From an uncultured Eubacteriales bacterium (GTDB lineage Bacteria; Bacillota; Clostridia; Oscillospirales; Oscillospiraceae), in assembly GCA_900544705.1 (NCBI GenBank), contig UQWH01000085.1, positions 1 through 5,735 on the forward strand: 5,735 nucleotides of DNA. Direction: 5' to 3'. Position numbers and translations under genes: made by a program. How positions within the stretch are numbered: the first letter of the stretch is position 1; each line of letters begins with the position of its first letter. The notes beneath the pieces are model-generated. The model had not been told where the DNA came from and did no database searches. It saw only the letters and a list, made by a program, of their open reading frames with translations. Below are positions 1 to 5,598 of this stretch, piece by piece.

Positions 1-836
1 TTCTTGACCGCGTTGTTCTTATGGACCTTGGAGGCGACCGTCAGACCCTCGACCTCAAGGATGACGTCGTTGGGCTTGGCCTCTTCCTTGTGCACGACGA
101 ATTCGACATCGCGGCCGACCATCATGCGGGAAAGCTCCGCCTTGTCGGTGTTGGCAACCTCGACGGTGCCGATGTACTTGCCCTTGCGCAGGACGGAGCA
201 GCGGTCAGCAACCGCCATGATCTCGTTGAGCTTATGGGAAATGAAGAGGATGGATTTGCCCTCGGCCGCCAGATTCTTCATGATCTGGAGGAGCTCTTCG
301 ATCTCCTGCGGCGTCAGAACGGCCGTCGGCTCGTCGAAGATGAGGATCTCATTGTCGCGATAGAGCATCTTGAGGATCTCGGTGCGCTGCTGCATGCCGA
401 CCGAGATGTCCTCGATCAGTGCATCGGGGTCAACGTGCAGGCCGTAGCGCTCGGAGAGCTCCAGCACCTTCTTGCGCGCGTCCACCTTCTGCAAAAAGCC
501 GCACTTGTTCGGCTCGACGCCGAGGATGATATTGTCGAGAACCGTGAAGCACTCGACGAGCTTGAAATGCTGGTGCACCATGCCGATGCCCAGTGCATTT
601 GCATCGTTGGGGTTGTTGATCTTGACCTCAACGCCGTCTTTCTTGATGGTGCCTTCCTCCGGCTGATACAGGCCGAAGAGCACACTCATGAGCGTGGATT
701 TTCCCGCGCCGTTTTCGCCGAGCAGGGCGTGAATCTCACCGTGCTTCAGCTGGAGCGTGATGTTATCATTTGCGACGATGCCGGGGAAGCGTTTGGTGAT
801 ATTCAGCATCTCAATCGCATAAGGCTCGTTGCTCAA
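1..836 (-). CDS. Nucleoside-type ABC transporter ATP-binding protein (partial, C-terminal part off the left edge)
   Basis: ATPase of an ABC importer of the sugar/nucleoside class (relatives include B. subtilis NupO/YufO and S. mutans RnsB). It would energise import of nucleosides caught by the lipoprotein encoded just upstream. About 278 residues are present; the family is usually about 500 with two ATPase domains, so the first domain is complete and the second is just starting. Seen in the translation: Walker A GENGAGKST (40-48), Q-loop Gln89 in HQHF, signature SVGMQQR (145-151; this class has the SVGMQQR form instead of LSGGQ), Walker B ILIFDEPTA (164-172) and switch His201 in SHK. The start is taken as TTG at 836: GGAGGAGG lies 7-8 nt upstream, an in-frame stop is at 858-860, and the first ATG (807-809) would lose the beta-strand before the fold and has no such site. 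The family assignment is firm. Nucleoside specificity is inferred from sequence style and neighbours. Confidence 0.93.
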   Translation of the reverse strand, partial: MSNEPYAIEMLNITKRFPGIVANDNITLQLKHGEIHALLGENGAGKSTLMSVLFGLYQPEEGTIKKDGVEVKINNPNDANALGIGMVHQHFKLVECFTVLDNIILGVEPNKCGFLQKVDARKKVLELSERYGLHVDPDALIEDISVGMQQRTEILKMLYRDNEILIFDEPTAVLTPQEIEELLQIMKNLAAEGKSILFISHKLNEIMAVADRCSVLRKGKYIGTVEVANTDKAELSRMMVGRDVEFVVHKEEAKPNDVILEVEGLTVASKVHKNNAVK

Positions 837-869
837 TCTAATTCCTCCTCCTATAGGTTACTATATAAT

Positions 870-898
870 AGTATACACTATCCCACCTGCAATTTCAA
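870..898 (-). promoter_or_regulatory. Sigma-A-type promoter for the ABC ATPase gene
   Basis: On the minus strand, TTGAAA (898-893) is followed by exactly 17 nt and then TATACT (875-870), each box matching 5 of 6 consensus bases. Transcription would start near 863 and give a leader of roughly 27 nt carrying the GGAGGAGG ribosome binding site (851-844) before TTG 836. It lies downstream of the lipoprotein terminator, so it would let the transporter core genes be expressed separately from the binding protein. The boxes are seen directly; activity is inferred. Confidence 0.7.
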
Positions 899-906
899 AT
901 GTAAAA

Positions 907-1024
907 GCAAGAAATGCATACTTCCTGTCCATTTTTTGTGCGTATTCACCAAAAATCGCATCAAATAACTGTGAAAGGTGTCGACGAGGTTTGGAAATTT
1001 TCGGGAGAAATATACATTTCTTGC
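907..1024 (-). repeat. 18-nt inverted repeat enclosing 82 nt; possible structured RNA or small mobile-element remnant
   Basis: The arms are 907-924 and 1007-1024. On the plus strand the left arm reads GCAAGAAATGCATACTTC, and the reverse complement of the right arm reads GCAAGAAATGTATATTTC, so 16 of 18 positions match, including an unbroken outer 10 bp. Both differences are C versus T, and in minus-strand RNA both become G-U pairs, giving a continuous 18-bp helix; plus-strand RNA would have two A-C mismatches. The distal arm is followed by CTTTTAC on the minus strand, a short T run. The enclosed 82 nt has a possible CCAAA/UUUGG pairing (990-994 with 949-953) but no architecture that I recognise as a known riboswitch. 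The repeat is certain; its function is unknown. Confidence 0.6.
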
Positions 1025-1075
1025 CTGCCGTAGGCCGTCACCCACGGGAATACAGAAGGGATGTGGCGTTCTGGT

Positions 1076-1105
1076 AAAAAAGAGGACGGGGCAAGCCCGT
1101 CCTCT
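1076..1105 (-). terminator. Rho-independent terminator of the BMP lipoprotein gene
   Basis: A perfect 10-bp GC-rich stem (AGAGGACGGG at 1081-1090 with CCCGTCCTCT at 1096-1105) closes a 5-nt loop. In minus-strand RNA it is followed directly by five U residues (1080-1076). It begins about 32 nt after the stop codon of the lipoprotein gene, the normal position. Some leakage into the downstream transporter gene is possible, but that gene also has its own promoter. The plus strand carries ATTTTATT after the hairpin, a weaker U run, and no plus-strand gene needs it. Confidence 0.93.
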
Positions 1106-1137
1106 ATTTTATTCGTTGCGGTTCGGATCAGGGGAAA

Positions 1138-2397
1138 TTAGCCCTTGATCTTGCCCTGGTCGTCGATGGTCACGTTGGTGACATCGGGCAGCTTGGAGGT
1201 GTCGTTGGAGACGGTGATCTTGCCGTCGAACATATCCTTAACAAGCGCCTTGTAGTCATCCTTCGTGAACTTGCCGTCTTCCCACTGCGTGGATTCCATC
1301 GGGATCTGGACGTAGTTGAGCTCGGGATCGTCGCCGGACACGAGGCCCAGGGTAGCGATCTTGCCAACGTACTTGCTCCAGTTGCCGTTCTTGACAATGT
1401 CGGTCAGGGTGTCGATGGTAGCGGGTGCAAGACCCTTCATCGCAGAGGTGAGCGTCATGCCTTCGCCGTAGCCGCCGTCGATGATGCCGGCCTGGTCAAC
1501 GTCAACACCGATGACCTTCGCATTAACCTTCTTCGCAGCTTCCGCAGCGGAGGTGAAGATGCCGCCGCCGCAAGCGAAGACGACCTCAGTGCCGCCTGCA
1601 TACCAGGTGTCCATAACAGCAGTGATGTCGGCGTCGCCGTTGAACTGGCCGCCGTAGACGTACTTCAGTTCGACCTTGATGTCGGAGTCCTTCGCAGCAG
1701 CGTCAACGCCCTGCACGAAGCCGTGGCCGTAACGCTGAACGGCGGGGACAGCCATGCCGCCCAGGAAGCCGAGCTTGGTGTAGCCGAGCTTGACAGCCGC
1801 GTAGCCGGCCATGTAGCCGCAGAGCTCTTCCTGATAGACGACGCAGTAAACGTTGCTCATGTCAACGTACTTGTCGAGCTCATAGGAGTCGGGATCCCAG
1901 TTGTACTCCTCGCCCTTGTTGGCAACGGCGGTCTCAAGCAGGTCGCCCTTTGCAACGTCCAGTGCGAAGAACTTAACCTCGGGGTTCTGGGGAGCGGCCT
2001 CAACGATCGCAGCGCCGAACGCATAGCCCGGCATAACGATGAGGTTGTAGCCCTCTTCGATGGCCTGGTCGATGGAAGCGACACGGGCAGCGGTGGTGTT
2101 GTCGGTCGGCTTGTAGTACTTGAACTCAACGCCGTTCTCGTCGGAGAACTTCTTGCAGGCTTCGTAAGTAGTCTGGTTGAAGGACTGGTCGGTGATGTCG
2201 CCGTAGTCGGTGATCATCGCGATCTTGTAGGTTTCGCCGGTGGGCTCTTCAGAGCTGGGCTCTTCGCTCTTGGATTCGTCGGAAGAGGAAGCGGGTTCCT
2301 TGCTGTCGTCGCTGGGCTTCTCGGTGTCGCCGGCGCAGCCAACAAACAGGCAGGCGATCATGGCGAGAGCCAGGAGAAGCGCTAAGAGTTTCTTCAT
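1138..2397 (-). CDS. BMP/PnrA-family nucleoside-binding lipoprotein of an ABC transporter
   Basis: Extracellular lipid-anchored substrate-binding protein, 419 aa. The family (T. pallidum PnrA/TmpC, B. subtilis NupN/YufN) binds nucleosides and hands them to an ABC importer, whose ATPase is encoded next. Seen: a lysine-started hydrophobic signal segment (residues 2-20) ending in lipobox LFVGC with Cys21 as likely lipidated residue (Cys16 is a poorer alternative), a Ser/Glu/Lys/Pro linker (about 22-55), then the BMP domain from about 57. Family hallmarks are TDYGDITDQSFNQ (63-75), IVMPGYAFGAAI (120-131), QEELCGYMAGYAA (189-201), GFLGGMAVPAV (210-220) and VIGVDVDQ (295-302). It is longer than the usual 350 or so because of the linker and an insert near 150-182. 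The start is ATG 2397, with GGAGG (2410-2406) 8 nt upstream; a TTG five codons earlier overlaps that site and is rejected. The exact ligand is not readable from sequence; the neighbours argue for purine and/or pyrimidine nucleosides. Confidence 0.93.
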   Translation of the reverse strand: MKKLLALLLALAMIACLFVGCAGDTEKPSDDSKEPASSSDESKSEEPSSEEPTGETYKIAMITDYGDITDQSFNQTTYEACKKFSDENGVEFKYYKPTDNTTAARVASIDQAIEEGYNLIVMPGYAFGAAIVEAAPQNPEVKFFALDVAKGDLLETAVANKGEEYNWDPDSYELDKYVDMSNVYCVVYQEELCGYMAGYAAVKLGYTKLGFLGGMAVPAVQRYGHGFVQGVDAAAKDSDIKVELKYVYGGQFNGDADITAVMDTWYAGGTEVVFACGGGIFTSAAEAAKKVNAKVIGVDVDQAGIIDGGYGEGMTLTSAMKGLAPATIDTLTDIVKNGNWSKYVGKIATLGLVSGDDPELNYVQIPMESTQWEDGKFTKDDYKALVKDMFDGKITVSNDTSKLPDVTNVTIDDQGKIKG

Positions 2398-2440
2398 TTT
2401 CTTAACCTCCAAAATATTTTCGCGGCTATGCCGCTAACAT

Positions 2441-2469
2441 ATTGTGGCACAAATCACGGGAAAAATCAA
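2441..2469 (-). promoter_or_regulatory. Candidate promoter for the BMP lipoprotein gene
   Basis: On the minus strand, TTGATT (2469-2464) is separated by 17 nt from CACAAT (2446-2441), each 4 of 6 to consensus. A start near 2434 would leave about a 37-nt leader. The leader would begin at or inside a GCGGC-ATA-GCCGC hairpin (2422-2434) and include the AAAATATTTT palindrome (2411-2420) next to the GGAGG site (2410-2406). The boxes are moderate matches. Support also comes from the 106-nt gap after cdd, wider than the other gaps in the upstream gene group, and from the operator-like repeat around the boxes. Confidence 0.45.
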
Positions 2470-2495
2470 GTGGTTCCTAAAGATTTGTGCATAAT
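2441..2495. promoter_or_regulatory. Imperfect inverted repeat at the lipoprotein promoter, possible operator
   Basis: GATTTGTGCCACAAT on the minus strand (2455-2441) is repeated on the plus strand as GATTTGTGCATAAT (2482-2495): nine identical bases, then 4 of 5 with one base missing. The 26 nt between the arms contain the candidate -35 box, and the left arm covers the candidate -10 box. The left copy is itself an 11-bp palindrome, TTGTGCCACAA (2452-2442). Paired half-sites about 3.5 helical turns apart around promoter boxes suggest binding by a repressor. The repeat is seen; the regulator is unknown and none is encoded in the window. Confidence 0.4.
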
Positions 2496-2503
2496 GCTGA
2501 AAA

Positions 2504-2917
2504 TTATTGGTTTAAGTCCTCTTTTGAGAAACTGAAAGGCAGCATATCTGACAGTGATGAGGCAAAATACGTCCCGTCACCTTTACTCAAATAGATCTTA
2601 AATTTCAAATTGCAGAATTCGCGCATGACCTGCCGGCAGATGCCGCAGGGGGCGCAAAGCTCATGCACGGGCTTGCCCTCCGGACCGCCGACGATGGCGA
2701 TGGCCTCGAATTCCCGCTCGCCCGCGTACACCGCGGAGAAGAAAGCCGTCCGCTCGGCGCAGTTGGTCGCACCGAAGGAGGAATTTTCAATATTGCAGCC
2801 GGGATAGACCTTACCGTCCTTCGTCAGCAGCGCTGCGCCGACGGCGAAATGGGAGTAGGGCACATAAGCGTGTTCCCGCGCCTCGATCGCACGGTTGACC
2901 AGTTCCAGCGGTGTCAT
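2504..2917 (-). CDS. cdd: Cytidine deaminase
   Basis: Zinc enzyme that hydrolytically deaminates cytidine and deoxycytidine to uridine and deoxyuridine in cytoplasmic pyrimidine salvage. The 137 residues match the short homotetrameric class (about 130-140 aa). Seen: substrate-binding NIEN (42-45), zinc/catalytic motif NCAER with ligand Cys53 and proton shuttle Glu55, and PCGICRQ with zinc ligands Cys91 and Cys94. YVPYSHFAVGAAL (18-30) is the family's usual N-terminal signature. The start is ATG 2917, with AAGGAGG (2932-2926) 8 nt upstream; an in-frame extension to 2971 would run into the deoB coding end and has no family similarity. The gap from deoB is 13 nt, and the ribosome binding site overlaps the deoB stop codon, so translation is probably coupled. 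No strong terminator follows; only a weak 5-bp AT stem lies across the stop region (2491-2507). Confidence 0.97.
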   Translation of the reverse strand: MTPLELVNRAIEAREHAYVPYSHFAVGAALLTKDGKVYPGCNIENSSFGATNCAERTAFFSAVYAGEREFEAIAIVGGPEGKPVHELCAPCGICRQVMREFCNLKFKIYLSKGDGTYFASSLSDMLPFSFSKEDLNQ

Positions 2918-2930
2918 ATGCCTTTCCTCC

Positions 2931-4097
2931 TTACAGGATCTCGGAAGCGAAGCTGGTGCCCGGTGTTTCATAGGGCACGCCCAGCAGCTCCGTTACGGTC
3001 GCAGCGATGTCGGCGAAGGTCTTTCTTGTGCCGAGATTGACGGGCCTCACGCGCTTGCCCGCGATGAGCAAGGGTACATACTCGCGGGTGTGGTCGGTGG
3101 TGGCGGTGTAGGCCGGGTCGCAGCCGTGGTCGGCGGTGATCATCACGATGTCATCCTCGCCCAGCTTTTCCAGAAGCTGCGGCAGCCAGCCGTCGAATTC
3201 CGTCAGCGCGGCAGCGTAGCCGTCGATGTTGCGGCGATGGCCGTAGAGCATATCGAAGTCGACCAGATTGGTGAAGCACAGGCCGTGGAAATCGCGCGCT
3301 GCAGCTTCCAGCGTCTTGGCCATGCCGTCGGTGTTGCCCTTGGTGTAGACGTGGTCGGTGATGCCCTCTCCGGCGAAGATGTCGAAGATCTTGCCGATGG
3401 CGAGGCTGTCCAGCCCGGCGGCCTTGATGGCGTCGAGCATGGTGGGTGCCGGCGGCTCCAGGGAAAAGTCGTGGCGGTTGGAGGTGCGGGTGAAGCCGTG
3501 CTCCGGATCGCCGATGAAGGGGCGCGCGATCACGCGGCCCACGCCGTTCTTGCCGCGCAGGATCCTGCGCGCGATGCGGCAGTATTCATAGAGCTGCTCC
3601 AGCGGGACGACGTCCTCGTGCGCCGCGATCTGGAACACGGAGTCGGCGGAGGTGTAGACGATCAGGTCGCCGGTTTTCATGTGCTCTGCGCCGTACTTCT
3701 GAATGACCTCCGTGCCGGACCAGGGGGCGTTGGCCAGCACGCCACGGCCGGTCGCCTCGCGGAAGGGCTTGAGAACCTCTTCGGGGAAGCCGTTGGGATA
3801 AGTAGGCAGGGGGTTCGGAGAGATCAGGCCGGCGATCTCCCAGTGGCCGATGGTGGTGTCCTTGCCGGCGGAGGATTCGTGCAGACGCGCGCAGGCACCG
3901 GTCTGGGGATCGGCCTTTGCCAGATAGTCCACGCCGTCGATGTTGCCGAGGCCGCAGGAGATCATGTGCGGGACATGGAACTTTGCAGAGGTCGAGCAGC
4001 TTTTCAGGGTGTTGACGCCGTGGTCGCCGAACTTGGCGGCATCCGGCGCTTCGCCGCAGCCGCAGGAATCCAGTACGATCAGAAAGACTCGTTTCAT
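2931..4097 (-). CDS. deoB: Phosphopentomutase
   Basis: Interconverts ribose-1-phosphate or deoxyribose-1-phosphate and the 5-phosphates, linking nucleoside phosphorolysis to pentose metabolism; cytoplasmic. It is a member of the alkaline-phosphatase superfamily with a di-manganese centre. At 388 aa it is the usual length. By alignment from memory with the B. cereus enzyme, metal ligands are Asp10, Asp282, His287, Asp323, His324 and His336, and the phosphorylated threonine is Thr81 in GKDTTIGHWEIAG (78-90). Other family blocks are YTSADSVFQIAAHE (148-161), VGRVIARPFIG (186-196), IGKIFDIFAGEG (234-245) and NLVDFDMLYGHRR (277-289). The start is ATG 4097, with AAGGAG (4115-4110) 12 nt upstream, a slightly long spacing. 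Three cysteines (12, 14, 326) sit beside metal ligands, where the B. cereus enzyme has Val, Ile and Asn. It lies directly downstream of deoD, whose sugar-phosphate product it uses. Confidence 0.97.
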   Translation of the reverse strand: MKRVFLIVLDSCGCGEAPDAAKFGDHGVNTLKSCSTSAKFHVPHMISCGLGNIDGVDYLAKADPQTGACARLHESSAGKDTTIGHWEIAGLISPNPLPTYPNGFPEEVLKPFREATGRGVLANAPWSGTEVIQKYGAEHMKTGDLIVYTSADSVFQIAAHEDVVPLEQLYEYCRIARRILRGKNGVGRVIARPFIGDPEHGFTRTSNRHDFSLEPPAPTMLDAIKAAGLDSLAIGKIFDIFAGEGITDHVYTKGNTDGMAKTLEAAARDFHGLCFTNLVDFDMLYGHRRNIDGYAAALTEFDGWLPQLLEKLGEDDIVMITADHGCDPAYTATTDHTREYVPLLIAGKRVRPVNLGTRKTFADIAATVTELLGVPYETPGTSFASEIL

Positions 4098-4138
4098 ATT
4101 GTTTTCGCACTCCTTATGTTGCTTTCATCAGGGGATAA

Positions 4139-4167
4139 ATCAGGAAACGGCAGCGCCGTTTCCTGAT
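4139..4167 (-). promoter_or_regulatory. 13-bp intercistronic hairpin between deoD and deoB
   Basis: ATCAGGAAACGGC (4139-4151) pairs perfectly with GCCGTTTCCTGAT (4155-4167) around a 3-nt loop. It begins 8 nt after the deoD stop codon. On the minus strand only TTTA follows, too short a U run for an efficient terminator, so partial termination, 3' end protection of deoD mRNA or a processing site is more likely. The deoB ribosome binding site lies about 24 nt further on and is not sequestered. Confidence 0.6.
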
Positions 4168-4175
4168 AAAACTGT

Positions 4176-4916
4176 TTACTTTTCCAGCTTGACCGCCGTC
4201 TCCAGCGCGACCTGCATCATCTCGCGGAAGGAGGTCTGGCGCTCCTCGGCGGGCAGAGCCTCGCCTGTGAGCATATGGTCGGAGATCGTGCAGATCGCCA
4301 GCGCACGCTTGCCCCAGCGCGCCGCCTGCATATACAGGCCCGCCGCTTCCATCTCGCAGGCCATCACGCCGAACTTGCGCCATGCGTTGACGGTCTGGAG
4401 CACCTCGGGCATTCCCTCGTCGTCGTTGTAGAAGTTGTCCGTGGACAGGATGTTGCCGACATGGTAGGTCGCGCCGGCTTCCTCGCAGGAAGCGACCGCC
4501 GCGCGGAGCATATCATACGATGCGATGGGCGCAAAGTGGCCGTCCACATGGTACTGATGCCAGAAATTGGAATCCGTGCAGGCGCCCTGCGCGATGACGA
4601 TGTCGCGGAGATGGATGTCGGGGTTGATGGAACCGGCAGAGCCGATGCGCAGGATGTTCTGCACGCCGTAGGCATTGTACAGCTCATAGGAATAAATGCC
4701 GATGGACGGAATGCCCATACCGGAGGCCATGACGGAAACCTTCACGCCCTTGTAGTAGCCGGTGTAGCCCTGGACGCCGCGGACATTATTGACGAGCCTT
4801 GCCTTTTCAAGGAAATTCTCGGCGATGTACTGCGAACGCAGAGGATCGCCGGGCATCAGCACGGTCTGGCCGAAGTCCTCCGGAGTCGCCTTGATGTGGG
4901 GAGTCGGATAATTCAT
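4176..4916 (-). CDS. deoD: Purine-nucleoside phosphorylase, DeoD type
   Basis: Cytoplasmic phosphorolysis of purine (deoxy)nucleosides to the free base and (deoxy)ribose-1-phosphate. The low-molecular-weight hexameric DeoD family is usually about 235 aa; this one has 246. Seen: TPHI with His7 (E. coli His4, ribose contact from the adjacent subunit), phosphate-site MPGDPLRSQYIAE with Gly23 and Arg27, Arg46, and RIGSAGS with Arg90; ribose-binding CEMEAAGLY (187-195, E188/M189/E190); and TISDHMLTGE with catalytic Asp213 (E. coli Asp204), with Arg226 matching E. coli Arg217. The start is ATG 4916, with AAGGAGA 7 nt upstream. The gap from tdk is 63 nt and has no convincing terminator. The conserved acid at 213 points to a broad 6-oxo/6-amino purine range typical of DeoD, unlike the trimeric PunA class. 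Confidence 0.97.
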   Translation of the reverse strand: MNYPTPHIKATPEDFGQTVLMPGDPLRSQYIAENFLEKARLVNNVRGVQGYTGYYKGVKVSVMASGMGIPSIGIYSYELYNAYGVQNILRIGSAGSINPDIHLRDIVIAQGACTDSNFWHQYHVDGHFAPIASYDMLRAAVASCEEAGATYHVGNILSTDNFYNDDEGMPEVLQTVNAWRKFGVMACEMEAAGLYMQAARWGKRALAICTISDHMLTGEALPAEERQTSFREMMQVALETAVKLEK

Positions 4917-4979
4917 AATGGTTCTCCTTTATTATAATAGTTGGGTCGCTTTGAACGTCCGCCGGGGACGCCGGGCGGG

Positions 4980-5564
4980 TCATTTCACCTTGCGATGCTC
5001 GCGGATATTGCGGATCCAGCACTTGTGGCACATGGCGATGTAGCGGTCGTTGCCGCCCAGCAGGAGCTGTGCGCCCTCGGTGACGACGTAGCCGTCCGCG
5101 TCCAGGCGGGCGTTGGTCGTGGCCTTCGCGCCGCAGTCGCAGATCGCCTTGATCTCCGTGATGGTGTCGGCCACCTCGAACAGGCGGCGGCTGCCGTCAA
5201 AGAGCTTACTCTGGAAGTCCGTCCGCAGACCGAAGCACAGGACCGGAATGTTCTCCACGTCCACGATGTCGCGGAGCTGGTCGATCTGCGCCGCCGTCAT
5301 GAACTGGCATTCGTCGACGATGATGACGTCCGTGTGCTCTCTTTCGCGGAACAGCTCGCAGATATCCGCCTCCGGCGGTACGACCTCGGCAATCGCTTCC
5401 AGCCCGACGCGGCTGCGCAGCACGATCTCTCCGTCGCGGCTGTCCGCCGCCGGCTTGACCAGCCACACGCGCATCCCGTTTTCCTCATAGTTGTACTTGG
5501 TGATGAGCGCCTGCGCGGTCTTTGAGGAACCCATCGAGCCGTATTTGAAGTATAACTTTGCCAT
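4980..5564 (-). CDS. tdk: Thymidine kinase
   Basis: Phosphorylates thymidine and deoxyuridine with ATP to dTMP or dUMP for DNA precursor salvage; cytoplasmic. At 194 aa it fits the type II (TK1-like) zinc-containing bacterial family. Seen: P-loop YGSMGSSKTA (8-17), KPAADSRDG (37-45), Walker B/catalytic VDECQF with Glu85 as likely general base, GLRTDF (112-117), zinc ligands CDC (142, 144) and CHKC (179, 182), and the lasso region with EGAQLLLGGNDRY (163-175). The P-loop has Ser14 where most relatives have Gly (SGK). The start is ATG 5564, with GGAGGG (5576-5571) 6 nt upstream. Longer in-frame forms are rejected: the ATG at 5600 sits in the promoter -10 box, and the residues before 5564 have no family similarity. 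It is the first gene of the deoD-deoB-cdd group. Confidence 0.96.
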   Translation of the reverse strand: MAKLYFKYGSMGSSKTAQALITKYNYEENGMRVWLVKPAADSRDGEIVLRSRVGLEAIAEVVPPEADICELFREREHTDVIIVDECQFMTAAQIDQLRDIVDVENIPVLCFGLRTDFQSKLFDGSRRLFEVADTITEIKAICDCGAKATTNARLDADGYVVTEGAQLLLGGNDRYIAMCHKCWIRNIREHRKVK

Positions 5565-5598
5565 TGTCTTCCCTCCGGTGTGCAAGGATTGTCTTTTC

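Larger units (their letters stand above)
837..1137. other. Non-coding gap between lipoprotein and ABC ATPase genes
   Basis: This 301-nt stretch is more AT-rich than its flanks, at least in its left part, and I find no credible gene in it; an 82-residue plus-strand frame crossing it has no ribosome binding site and no recognisable motif. From right to left it holds the lipoprotein terminator (1076-1105), about 50 nt with only short inverted repeats (CCGT/ACGG around 1030-1050), a large inverted repeat (907-1024), a promoter (870-898) and the ribosome binding site of the ATPase gene (843-851). Confidence 0.8.

Noticed and set aside
21..968. Plus-strand open frame of 315 codons opposite the ABC ATPase
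   Set aside because: Antisense shadow of a gene with clear Walker A, signature and Walker B motifs. Its tail runs through the non-coding gap, including the promoter and one arm of the inverted repeat.
907..1024. Purine, c-di-GMP, THF or T-box riboswitch
   Set aside because: The enclosed 82 nt lacks the conserved core sequences I know for these classes, and the element lies upstream of the likely ATPase promoter, so it may not be in that gene's leader.
1723..2385. Plus-strand open frame of 220 codons opposite the BMP lipoprotein
   Set aside because: Antisense shadow, rich in Gly, Val, Leu and Ala, with no motif and no initiation signals.
2895..4166. Plus-strand open frame of 423 codons opposite deoB
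   Set aside because: It is antisense to a gene with every catalytic residue intact, and its composition (Val, Gly, Ala, Asp, His rich) is what the GC-biased third positions of deoB produce in that frame. No ribosome binding site or known motif.
4931..4936. TATAAT on the minus strand just before deoD, as a separate promoter
   Set aside because: A start from it would fall at the deoD ribosome binding site and leave no leader, and no -35-like hexamer lies 16-18 nt upstream (GACGTT or ACGTTC only).
4944..4980. GC-rich inverted repeats after tdk as a terminator
   Set aside because: Stems are only about 5 bp (CGTCC/GGACG, CCGCC/GGCGG), and no U run follows on the minus strand.
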